Source of the DNA: Rhynchopus euleeides
Taxonomy: Eukaryota > Euglenozoa > Diplonemea > Diplonemida > Diplonemidae
Assembly: GCA_963210315.1 (NCBI GenBank)
Contig: OY723239.1
Location: 2,637,501-2,701,500 of the forward strand
Reading direction: 5' to 3'
Length of the DNA stretch: 64,000 bases
Of this stretch, positions 1 to 9,296 are shown piece by piece. The notes under the pieces were generated by a model. The model did not search any database, was not told the DNA's origin, and saw only the letters and a program-made list of their open reading frames with translations. Within the stretch, counting starts at the first letter, position 1, and each line of letters begins with the position of its first letter. The position numbers and the translations under genes are program-made.

Positions 1-590
1 TCTGTTACGCAGCTCGGCGTAGTTACTGTTCCTCTCCTATTCACGCAGCTCGGCGTAGTTTCTGTTCCTCTCCTATTCACGCAGCTCGGCGTAGTTTCTG
101 TTTCTCTCCTATACACGCAGCTCGGCGTAGTTTCTGTTCCTCTCCTATACACGCAGCTCGGCGTACTCCCTCAGCCCGTTCTGTTCCTCTCCTATACACG
201 CAGCTCGGCGTAGTTACTGTTCCTCTCCTATTCACGCAGCTCGGCGTAGTTTCTGTTTCTCTCCTATACACGCAGCTCGGCGTACTCCCTCAGCCCGTTC
301 TGTTCCTCTCCTATACACGCAGCTCGGCGTACTCCCTCAGCCCGTTCTGTTCCTCTCCTATACACGCAGCTCGGCGTAGTTACTGTTCCTCTCCTATTCA
401 CGCAGCTCGGCGTAGTTTCTGTTCCTCTCCTATTCACGCAGCTCGGCGTAGTTTCTGTTTCTCTCCTATACACGCAGCTCGGCGTACTCCCTCAGCCCGT
501 TCTGTTCCTCTCCTATACACGCAGCTCGGCGTACTCCCTCAGCCCGTTCTGTTCCTCTCCTATACACGCAGCTCGGCGTACTCTGTCCGC
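1..590. repeat. Minisatellite with 36- and 47-bp units
   Basis: Back-to-back units share the core CGCAGCTCGGCGTA followed by a pyrimidine-rich tail. Short units are 36 bp. Long units are 47 bp and carry an extra CTCCCTCAGCCCGTT-type insert (for example cores at 317 and 364 are 47 bp apart). Units are nearly identical, which points to recent homogenisation. The short unit is a multiple of three and the long one is not, so the open frames across it are not a coherent protein. The array runs off the left edge of the window. Confidence 0.95.
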
Positions 591-633
591 TTCTGTCACT
601 CTTGCTCCCCTCTTGATTCTCTCGCCTGCTTGA

Positions 634-765
634 TAGTTTGTTGCGTTGACGCTTCTACACACAAAACCCTGAACTGATCACACCCTGAGCCTGATGAAGG
701 GTGGGGTTAGTGTATAGAGCACGTTTGGTTGCAGCTGTGGCGGGGCGCTTTCCGCTCACACGAGT
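634..765 (+). repeat. Solo fragment of a DIRS-family-2 left terminus
   Basis: About 130 bp closely match 55317-55450, the sequence at the left end of the second tyrosine-recombinase retrotransposon. Shared landmarks are GCGTTGACGCTTCTACACAC, CCTGATGAAGGGTGGGG and GCTCACACGAGTGTG. The match stops where the TA-flanked inverted-repeat element begins at 771-773, so that element seems to have inserted into this older relic. A weaker copy lies at 7853-8240. Confidence 0.7.
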
Positions 766-837
766 GTGCTTACAGGGGGGGGTCGAATAAACGTACTTAG
801 TTGAATAGTAGTACTTAGCCGAATAGTAGTACTTATT

Positions 838-1088
838 TTTTGCACATAACACACCTGTGTGGTACGGGAAATGCTACGAGGAACGCGATGGACTCGGGAC
901 TGCTGCTGGCCTCTCTTGCTATGGTTTACTTATGTTTCGTGCTCCACCTGCTCCACCTCATTCTGCACTTCAGATGATCCACTTCACGTGGGTTACGGGG
1001 TTTGGGACAACGATGATATGTTGTGTCCGACGACAAGGTAAGGTAAGCTCATCGAGGTACACCAAACCGGAGTTGTCAAATCAAAAAA
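838..1088 (+). repeat. A1 terminal repeat of the non-autonomous DIRS-type element
   Basis: It begins TTTTGCACATAACACACC and ends CAAATCAAAAAA. It is the exact partner of 5338-5588. The autonomous element's A repeat starts with TTTTGCAACTGACACAC, a similar but distinct sequence, so the two families share only the terminal motif. Confidence 0.85.
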
Positions 1089-1139
1089 GACACACCGCCC
1101 GAGAGGCAATTGGTGTGACACAACAGCGATGACACAACC

Positions 1140-1898
1140 ACTCTGCCCGAGGGGGCGCGTTTTTAGCGACCGAGACCTCCTCTCCTGACTGAGGGACACA
1201 CGATCTGACCGTCCGAGAGACGCAGCATTCTACCCTGCCCGAGGGGCACCCACTCTCCTGACCGAGAGACACGCAGTCTTGCCCGAGGGGCACCTGGTTT
1301 CCTGACCGAGACAATATTCTGCCCGAGGGGCACTCACTCTCCCGACCGAGAGACACGCAGTTTTGCCCGAGGGGCACCTGTTCTCCTGACCGAGACAATA
1401 TTCTGCCCGAGGGGCACCCACTCTCCCGACCGAGAGACGCAGCATCTCGCCCGAGGGGCACCTGTTCTCCTGACCGAGACAAAAATTTTGCCCGAGGGGC
1501 ACCTACTCTCCCGACCGAGAGACACGCAGTCTTGCCCGAGGGGCACCTGTTCTCCTGACCGAGACAATATTCTGCCCGAGGGGCATCCACTCTCCCGACC
1601 GAGAGACGCAGCATCTCGCCCGAGGGGCACCTGTTCTCCTGACCGAGACAATATTCTGCCCGAGGGGCACTCACTCTCCCGACCGAGAGACACGCAGTTT
1701 TGCCCGAGGGGCACCCGTTATCCTGACCGAGACAAAACTATGCCCGAGGGGCACCCACTCTCCCGACCGAGAGACGCAGCATCTCGCCCGAGGGGCACCT
1801 GTTCTCCTGACCGAGACAAAAATTTTGCCCGAGGGGCACCCGCTCTCCCGACCGAGAGATACACAATCTTGCCCGAGGGGCACCAAATCCCGACCGAG
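1140..1898. repeat. Minisatellite of about 41/44-bp alternating units
   Basis: Units of the form CCCGAGGGGCACCTGTTCTC + CTGACCGAGACAATATTCTG alternate with a GAGAGACGCAGCATCTCG variant. Long open frames on both strands (for example 1081-1674 minus and 1488-1994 plus) are products of the repeat and are not taken as genes. The stretch 1899-2349 that follows has no recognisable feature. Confidence 0.9.
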
Positions 1899-2349
1899 AA
1901 GACGACCCTCACACCATGCTCGTGTCAGGTCTCAAGAGGGCCGAAGCCGCGGTTGAGGACAACAACACCCCCACGCACTGGTTCTAATAAATGACGGCGA
2001 GGTGCACGGGGGGATCAGCACGAAGGAGGGGCGCAAAAAGATGGGGATGATGACGCCGTGGTGTTCAAGGTGGTCCTCCGCCGCTTATGAACGTGACAGC
2101 GGGACAGCGCTGCGCCCGTGGCCGCAGCGGATTGAGGACATTCCCATCAGCCATCGAGACTATCACCGCGCCTCGCCGAAAACCTGCTTCACGCTTGATC
2201 GCGCTCAAGGTTTCCAAACGCATACTTCAGCTGGAGGTTCCGTCACAGAGGCGCTGACAAAGGCGGGACCAAGAGCAACAGTCGGGTGCTGATAAATGGG
2301 TCGATACTGATGCAGCAAAGTGACGTCAGTGATATCCAACTCCTACTTT

Positions 2350-3320
2350 CCTGACCGAGACACGATCTTGCCGAGGAGCATCGGACCGAGACACCCACTT
2401 CTGCCTGAGGGGCACCTAGCCGAGACGCATTTTTCCTGCCCGAGGGGCATCTCGCCGAGACATTACCTGCCTGAGGGGCACCTGGCCACGACATACCTAC
2501 AGCTTACGCTTGCGGGGCACCCTGCCTGAGGAGCACCTGGCCAAGACATACATTTCCGCCTACGAGGCACCCTGCCCGAGGGGCACCTGGTCAAGACACA
2601 CACTTCCGCCTACGGGGCACCCTGCCCGAGGGGCACCTGGCCAAGACAGACACCTCTGCCTACGAGGCACCCTGCCCGAGGGGCACCTGGCCAAGACATA
2701 CACTTCCGCCTACGAGGCACCCTGCCCGAGGGGCACCTGGCCAAGACATACACTTCCCGCCTACGAGGCACCCTGCCCGAGGGGCACCTGGCCAAGACAG
2801 ACACTTCCGCCTACGAGACACCCTGCCCGAGGGGCACCTGGCCAAGACATACACTTCCGCCTACGAGGCACCCTGCCCGAGGGGCACCTGGCCAAGACAT
2901 ACACTTCCGCCTACGAGGCACCCTGCCCGAGGGGCACCTGGTCAAGACATACATTTCCGCCTACGGGGCACCCTGCCTGAGGGGCATCTGGCCGCGACAT
3001 ACACTTCCGCCTACGGGGCACCCTGCCTGAGGGGCACCTGGCCAAGACGCACATTCATGCCCGAGGGACACCGGGCCGAGACATTACATTCCCTGCCTGA
3101 GGGACACCTGGCCGAGACACATTCCTGCCGAGGGGCACTCACTCCCGACCGCGAGACGCAGGATTTTGCCTGAGGGGCACCTCCTCTCCTGACCGAGACA
3201 CAACCCCGCCCAGCACAGTGCCGAGGGGCATTTACGCTTTCGACTGGAATACCGAGCCTGACCCGGGGAGACACAATCGTGCCACAATCGTGAGGGGCAT
3301 ACTCTCTTGATTGAGAAATA
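2350..3320. repeat. Minisatellite of 50-bp units
   Basis: The central part (about 2516-3060) has units exactly 50 bp apart with the core CTGCCCGAGGGGCACCTGG followed by CCAAGACATACACTTCCGCC. The margins are more degenerate and resemble the 1140-1898 array, with which it shares GAGGGGCACC and GACCGAGAC. Because 50 is not a multiple of three, the encoded frame rotates through the array, arguing against a protein. Confidence 0.9.
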
Positions 3321-5280
3321 CACCCTTTTTGCCCGAGCGACGGCACCTGAAGGCGGAAGGGTGGCCTGTCACACACAGCCTGCCAGATCCAGCTCGAGCA
3401 CGGTGACGCGACGTGAGCTTTCCGAGGGCGACAGTTTTCGTGTACCAATGCAACGCCCCCGGACACGCCCCCGAGAAGCCGGCACGTCTGTCGTGCCCAG
3501 CTTATCTGCGCGAATGCCGACTACGCGCACCCCGGCGTCAAGCGGATGCCCGCACACGCCCCAAGCGGGGCATACTCCGTCGAAGCATAGTCTCCCTGCC
3601 GGGGGACACACATTCAAGCCTGCATTATTCACAGGGGTCAGGGGGAGTTCCGGGCGTCTGTGGCCCGGTGTTGAGACGTACGACCTCACAGTTCCATGCA
3701 GGGAAGGGGAGCTGCTGACTGGACACCTGCGAGGTGCCGTGGGACATACACAGAGATCAGGTATCCAACACAGCCGAGACGCTCTCCCAAGCTGCACTGC
3801 TCGGGGAGCAAAAGAAGCAGCGACTGAGAGACGCGTCCGCATCGCCTGTGTCAGCGGTGCCGCCGCTGAGGGGGTCCACCGAAACCGCAGCCATGGCAGC
3901 GGGCCGAGATCATTCCACAAGGTTGGGGGGCAGTCGGCCAGTCTTCCCGAGTACCCAGCAGCCTACTCGACAAGCCCGAACAGCGACTGCAGCGTGCGAC
4001 AAGCTCCGGTCCGCGGGGACTCACCTCTCTCATTAAGAAGGCGACTCCGAGAATCCTTCTGGCATGCCCACACCTCCAGGGCCTCGAATTTCCTCACGCA
4101 CCGGGAAATACGCCCTCCACACTGAGTCCGGGCGTTACCACTGAATCGACGCCACGTGGGGCCACAGGGCCTCCGTTTGATGCGCTGTCTACGAGGCGGG
4201 CGATGGGGCAGGTACAGTGGGGATCAGCCCAGTGGGAAGGGGGCCGCAGGAACGTGTTGTCCACCGCTCGAGCGGAGTTCAGGAGACGACAGTGCGCGCG
4301 ATCGCCCTCTTTCACCCAGAAGGGCCGGCACCTCTCACACCTACCCCTGGGCACTCCATGCAGCGTCTCCAGTGCGCCATGAAGAGGCGCGTTGGGCTTC
4401 ACCCCGCAACTCGCTCGCAGCCAGCGAAGACCGGAGAGGACACAGAGAGCCACAGAGCGATCGAGATCACGCCGGAAAGCACCGGGTGTTGGCCGGGCTC
4501 CCGAAGGGCGAGAGTTTAAGACGGCCGGACAGTAGACTGCTGCGGAGGAGCTGGGAGGCGAGTTTCAGACTGTGATTTCTCGATCCGCCGAGCCCTGTCC
4601 CCAGGCGAGAGCTGCCGGGTCATGGTGGCTGAATATGCACGAGCGTCGCGGTGGTGGTGCTGGGAGCGCACCAGAGGACTGTCACGCTGAGGGGCTGGGC
4701 ATGGCCACTGACTACCTGGATACGGCCGTCTCAGTGCATCGCCCGGGGTGCAAAACGACATCGAGGATGTCAGGAAGAAGGGTCATGTGGGCACACACCA
4801 ATATGTCGGAGACGTGAAGAAGCCTCGAGGGGAAGGGTTCCCCAGGGGATGGAGGATCCCGAAGAGGTACAGGGTGAGGATTCAAATACCCGGAGTGGGA
4901 AACGCACCAGACGTCGGGGGTCAGCCAAGAGCGGGTGGTTGCAGCACAGGCGGGGCTGTGTGCAACCTTTGCCCCCTTAGTTTCGCCGGGTTGAGACGCA
5001 TCAACTCTCTCGCCGGGTGCGGCAACTGGAGAGACAGGCATGTTGTCGATAGGGCACACCAAGAATCACGAGGCTGACCACACGACGGCGGCACACGGCC
5101 GAGGCAGGCGGATCCCCTCAGCGAGTGAGGTTCGATCGTTTTCCGTACAAGGTGCTCGTGACAACGTAGAAAGCGGTACATTACCATCGGAGGGATGCAT
5201 ACGATGGGCGACGGAGCCTGATCACTTCAATAGTAGACCGTTCGCGCGGCGTCCCTAAGTCCTTGGGTCCTAAGGGTCCT
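3321..5280 (+). other. Unassigned interior of the non-autonomous DIRS-type element
   Basis: About 2 kb of unique GC-rich sequence. Open frames of up to 272 codons exist (3307-4125 plus), but I recognise no zinc finger, recombinase, RT or RNase H motif in them, and overlapping frames on both strands are equally open. It may be a decayed internal region or non-coding cargo. The final 40 bases before B1 resemble the autonomous element's sequence at the same place. Confidence 0.5.
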
Positions 5281-5341
5281 GGGTGGAAGCGTCCAATGCA
5301 ACACTCACAGCATAGAGGCCAAGTGTTTCTCGTAGTATTTT
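5281..5341 (+). repeat. B1 terminal repeat of the non-autonomous DIRS-type element
   Basis: It starts GGGTGGAAGCGTCCAATGCA and ends in GTATTTT, overlapping the first bases of A2. It is identical to B2 at 6805-6864. The core GGTGGAAGCGT.CAATGCAAC is shared with B1/B2 of the autonomous element. Confidence 0.85.
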
Positions 5342-5591
5342 GCACATAACACACCTGTGTGGTACGGGAAATGCTACGAGGAACGCGATGGACTCGGGAC
5401 TGCTGCTGGCCTCTCTTGCTATGGTTTACTTATGTTTCGTGCTCCACCTGCTCCACCTCATTCTGCACTTCAGATGATCCACTTCACGTGGGTTACGGGG
5501 TTTGGGACAACGATGATATGTTGTGTCCGACGACAAGGTAAGGTAAGCTCATCGAGGTACACCAAACCGGAGTTGTCAAATCAAAAAAAAA
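5338..5591 (+). repeat. A2 repeat of the non-autonomous DIRS-type element
   Basis: Identical to A1 (838-1088) apart from a longer terminal A run. It lies between B1 and B2, as expected of a split direct repeat. Confidence 0.85.
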
Positions 5592-5612
5592 ATATGGGGG
5601 GGGGGGGGGGTA

Positions 5613-6759
5613 GGGGGGGTCAAATGCCACCCTTTTACGTGGACAAACACGATTTTTCAAAAAACCGGCGCAGAGGCCCCAAAGCCCCCGTAAACCCTCC
5701 AAACCCCCCCAGATCGGTCCGGAAACCCATCGAACCCCACTTTTCCACCATTCCGGGCACCTCAGGTGCCCGAATTGGGGTGCCTAAATTTTGTGCCACC
5801 GTTTGGTACCGTACAGTGCCACTGTGTGGGAGGTTGGAAAAGAAAATGCCCCAACACACCACATCTGAGGGTTGCAATGCATGTTGCTTGCCAACCACGT
5901 CATCCGGTGGGTGTCAGGCGCTATGTAGGTGGCATTAGCCAGGTCTTCGATGTGTTCTGGCTTGTATATATACCTCCCTGCCACCATGCACCGGGAGGCT
6001 GCCTGTAGGTACGGAACAGTCCAGATGGTCGTGTGATTCCTGTGCAGCAGTGCTCCACAACCGGGATGTGTTGACAACGACTGTTGCAACACGAGCTGTA
6101 CATTCCGGGAACACATGAAGTGCGCTGTCGTGGTACCCATTGTGCCAGAATTGGTAGTTGCTGCGGTCTACTTTGCCTGGCCCAAGAGCACTGGTACTGA
6201 ACGGTGCAATATGCGTGGCGAGGTGAATACAACGGAAGCGCGCAAAGTCAATACAGCTCTCGGATGGCGGGTGGTGGTGCCACTAGTGTGTGACGTTCAC
6301 TCGAGGATACAACGCATCACAATGAATCAGCAACCGTGGACCGAGTACAATACGCTCTCTGTGGCTGGTGTGGGGGACAAAGGCAGTGCCTGTGCCGCAG
6401 GCAGGGAGGTATATATACAAGCCAGAACACATCGAAGACCTGGCTAATGCCACCTACATAGCGCCTGACACCCACCGGATGACGTGGTTGGCAAGCAACA
6501 TGCATTGCAACCCTCAGATGTGGTGTGTTGGGGCATTTTCTTTTCCAACCTCCCACACAGTGGCACTGTACGGTACCAAACGGTGGCACAAAATTTAGGT
6601 ACCCCAATTCGGGCACCTGAGGTGCCCGGAATGGTGGAAAAGTGGGGTTCGATGGGTTTCCGGACCGATCTGGGGGGGTTTGGAGGGTTTACGGGGGCTT
6701 TGGGGCCTCTGCGCCGGTTTTTTGAAAAATCGTGTTTGTCACCCCCATTTGACCCCCCC
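5613..6759 (+). mobile_element. 1.15 kb foldback element, copy A
   Basis: Inverted arms of about 365 bp (5613-5983 and 6401-6759) flank a unique centre of about 417 bp. The ends read GGGGGGGTCAAATG and the element is flanked by TA (5611-5612 and 6760-6761). Outside the TA, both flanks are long G runs. The two arms differ at their tips (GCCACCCTTTTACG on the left, GGGGGTGACAAACA read inward on the right), which fixes an orientation. Copies B (21996-23143) and C (27462-28609) are nearly identical and almost the same length. No transposase is encoded, so it is a large MITE-like element probably moved by a Tc1/mariner-type enzyme. Confidence 0.85.
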
Positions 6760-6804
6760 TAGGGGGGGGGGGTTCAAAGTGCAAGAGGTGGAGCCCGTTC
6801 AACA

Positions 6805-6864
6805 GGTGGAAGCGTCCAATGCAACACTCACAGCATAGAGGCCAAGTGTTTCTCGTAGTATTTT
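6805..6864 (+). repeat. B2 terminal repeat of the non-autonomous DIRS-type element
   Basis: Identical to B1 (5281-5340). It is separated from A2 by the inserted foldback copy A. It marks the right end of the DIRS-type element. Confidence 0.85.
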
Positions 6865-7560
6865 TGGGGCTCTGGGGCACGTTGGGCCGTTGAATACAAG
6901 TACTTACTTTGTCCACCCGTTTTTTTTGGGAAATATCTCGTTTTTTTTGAGATTTTCTTTTTGGAGGACCGCCTGCCAGTGGAGGGGGCACACAAATCCG
7001 CAAACTTTGGGGCAAGGAATGGGGACAAGGTCTATTGGTGCCACGGGTGCACGGGCCCCGCAAACCCACAAGCTCATGCAGTCCAGAGGCATCAGAACCA
7101 CTGCTGAAGCCCGCCGCGCATTCCCCTCAGCTACGGCGTCCGCAGTCCCCACCACCACCGAGAAGATGTGAACGGATGGCCCCAGACAAAGCTCACCGTA
7201 GACCTGTGACATCCACCAACAGGGCCAACATCTTCGGCTGGTGTCCGATATAATGGCGACGTCCGATGATTTCATCTGCTCACGGAATGCCTCAAGAGGA
7301 TGGGCCACAGCCAGGCGCTCCCCGGCCTTCCTTCAACGAAGTGATCCGGGCCAGGGCACGCAGCAGTGACCAGCGCGCCCCTGGTGGACCAAATAGCCCC
7401 GCAGAGCCCCTGCAAACAGTGTTTTTCGGAAAAGTTGAATAGACGTACTACGTACGTCTATTCGCTCGCAACGTATTTTATACTTTTTTGGCGAGGTCGA
7501 TTTAGGCCCGCCCGTTCGCCGAATAGTAGTACTTAGTACGTTTATTTGACCCCCCCCCTG
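6865..7560. other. Right remainder of the TA-flanked inverted-repeat element
   Basis: It holds poly-T tracts (6930-6960), a perfect short palindrome around TAGACGTACTACGTACGTCTA (7440-7460) and the right terminal repeat (7497-7560). A minus-strand frame at 6904-7308 has protein-like composition (starts MAHPLEAFREQ), but I recognise no family and cannot call it a gene. Confidence 0.45.
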
Positions 7561-7562
7561 TA

Positions 7563-8259
7563 ATAAATCTCAGCCCCTGCTCGGTTCTGGGGCACTGTGT
7601 GGTGCATCTGACTGATGAAGAGGGGCAACGGATTGATGTGGTGTATTGCGCTCCCCCTTATAGATGCTGAGTCCGCGAAAGCACGCACAGCCCCCTCCTC
7701 TTCCTTCTCCCAGATATGACCGACGAAGACGCTTCCCGGTGGTTGCCATCACCATGCTGTTTCACGGAATTTTTTTCGCGGCGATTGTTTTTATCACAGC
7801 AGGGCGCCTGTCAGTGGCATCAAGATAGCCGCAGCGCTTTGGGCGGGAATACTGTTGATGCGTTGACGCTTCTCATCCCCTGACAGCATCCACAACCGTG
7901 ACGAAACCCTCGAGTAAAGGAAACATTTGCTTGGAGTGTTGATAATGGATGGGATGTGGATGAGCATAACAAAGCAATTGAACCCCCCCCCCCCCGAAGG
8001 GTCCGACCCGAGCCTCATGAAGGGTGGGGCTAGTGGGCCGTCTGAGACCCTTTCTATCAGAAGTTCATCAGAAGTTTAAAGACTGGGGAAGAGAACCCTG
8101 ACTCAACTGTTTCAGGCGCTCCAGTTACTGTACAGATTGGTTGTGATGGGGGGCTCCGCTCTGTGTCAAAGCGTGTCAGGCTGCAGCCTGACCTGTCCCG
8201 GAGTCACTTTCCGCTCACGCGAGTGTGAGAACACCGCTGAGGTTGCTGTGCACAGTTCG
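7563..8259. other. Intergenic region with repeat relics
   Basis: No gene recognised. 7853-7880 carries GATGCGTTGACGCTTCT, a copy of the DIRS-family-2 terminal motif. 7938-7985 (core ATGGATGGGATGTGGA) recurs at 31128-31175. 8015-8030 and 8208-8235 match further pieces of the family-2 terminus (AGCCTCATGAAGGGTGGGG; TTTCCGCTCACGCGAGTGTG). Confidence 0.5.
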
Positions 8260-9033
8260 GCGATATGCAAATACGGTTGGAACTCAAGGCTGCCTGGGTT
8301 GGGTGTGTCACACACGCTCCTATGCTGACGACGCGCCACACTCTTCTCCCACCTCGTGAGAGGGAGGACCTGCAAAGAGCCGTGGACTGCACCCACGTGT
8401 TCTGTGAGTTCACCGGCATGAAGCTCAACGTCGACAAGACAGTCGCCCTCGGGAAACTCAAGCAGGCCTGCAGAGCCCGACGTCAGCTTCCTCCATCTCA
8501 ACGGGGCAACCTTCCCGACTCGCCTGGGCACGGACGTGGTTGGACATAAGATCTCTACCTCACTCGACAACAAGGCGCGGAGTATGGACGACAAACTTGC
8601 CAAAGGGGACTCCCTCCTGGACGGCATGAAGCCCTCCTTCCTCCCACGATCGCAGAAGAAGTGCGAACTCGGGGCTTCGTCTCTCCTCCAGGGCATTCTC
8701 AGTGGCGGATCATACGCGCCAGTTAGCAAGAGGGCCATCGGGTCCCTGCGACAGAAGAGCACCGACAGCATTTTCGGCGGCAGATACCCCTCCCGCAACA
8801 TTACTGCAACCCTATCCATATACGGACCAGGCCACCGCCTTGATCCAGGCATCGCGTTACCTTACCGCATCCTCTGTACGATGTTCGACACATGCAATAG
8901 ACACCCATCTCTCATCCCTCGCTTCAACCGCCTCGCCGCTAAATATAACCCCCGGCGGGACCTGGACCCCCTCGGACCGGTTGGCTTTGCGATCCGTGAT
9001 GCGTTCCCCAAACTTGACCTGGCCCTCTGACAT
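8260..9033 (+). pseudogene. LINE (non-LTR) reverse transcriptase relic
   Basis: The catalytic box YADDA is encoded at 8321-8335. The downstream RT helix follows in another frame (REDLQRAVDCTHVFCEF, then TGMKLNVDKT, about 8355-8440). After a second frame change comes a thumb/C-terminal segment (8470-9030) with VGHKISTSL and a long LINE-like tail. At least two frameshifts, a stop soon after YADD and the lack of fingers or endonuclease show it is dead and 5' truncated, as most LINE copies are. It is flanked by scraps of other repeats. The family assignment rests on the spacing of YADD and the TGMKLN..KT motif, which is characteristic of non-LTR elements. Confidence 0.75.
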
Positions 9034-9296
9034 TATCTGATGCAGGGCCTTCTTCGGGATGTCCTGCTGGGTTCAGAGTGCTGGTGTAGCACTGCAGCCT
9101 GGTCCGAGCGTTGTTATCCCTGCCCAGATGTGAACCTTCTTTGCGCCTCGGACAGCAGGCGCCGGTGATGGTTTCTGTCACCATCCCACCCCACACAACG
9201 TCATTCTTCGGTGATTCTGTTCATGTGTGCCTATTGAATTGCAAATAATAACTCACCTGCAGGCGCTTCACCACACTCTGGCGGTGCCTGGCAACG

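Larger units (their letters stand above)
838..6864 (+). mobile_element. Non-autonomous DIRS/PAT-type element with split direct repeats
   Basis: The order is A1 (838-1088), body, B1 (5281-5341), A2 (5338-5591), an inserted foldback element (5613-6759), and B2 (6805-6864). A1 and A2 are identical by eye over 250 bp (offset exactly 4500), and B1 and B2 are identical over about 60 bp. The A1-B1A2B2 arrangement is the hallmark of PAT/Ngaro-type tyrosine-recombinase retrotransposons, which integrate through a circular intermediate. The sequence before B1 (CGCGCGGCGTCCC ... GGTCCTGGGTGGAAGCGT) matches that of the autonomous element at 44697-44750, so it was probably mobilised by that or a related element. 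I find no RT, RNase H or recombinase in the body, which is largely satellite DNA. Confidence 0.8.
773..7560. mobile_element. TA-flanked inverted-repeat element enclosing a DIRS-like element
   Basis: The left end (773) reads CAGGGGGGGGTCGAATAAAC. The right end (to 7560), read on the other strand, is CAGGGGGGGGGTCAAATAAA, and both continue into CGTACT(T/A)AGT. The dinucleotide TA flanks both ends (771-772 and 7561-7562), as expected for a Tc1/mariner-type target duplication. The inner right segment shares GGCGAACGGGCGGG with the smaller foldback element ending at 20146. The 6 kb between the ends is mostly the DIRS-type element at 838-6864, so the original element was probably a few hundred bases long and was split by it. 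No transposase gene is visible. Confidence 0.65.

Noticed and set aside
1..590. CRISPR-like or telomeric array
   Set aside because: Units are contiguous without unique spacers and do not resemble a telomere repeat; it is a minisatellite in a eukaryotic setting.
1081..1994. Long open frames in the minisatellites
   Set aside because: Frames are open on both strands and shift with unit length; a by-product of repetition.
3413..3445. LINE fragment on the minus strand (KTVALGKL, as in the relic at 8430)
   Set aside because: Similarity covers only about 28 bases with no flanking match; could be chance.
5040..5258. RNase H tail in the non-autonomous DIRS-type element
   Set aside because: A vague resemblance of RWATEPDHFNSR to an RNase H C-terminus, without any other motif in frame.
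6904..7308. Minus-strand gene starting MAHPLEAFREQ
   Set aside because: Protein-like composition but no family, no conserved copy in the window and located within a repeat; too weak to call.
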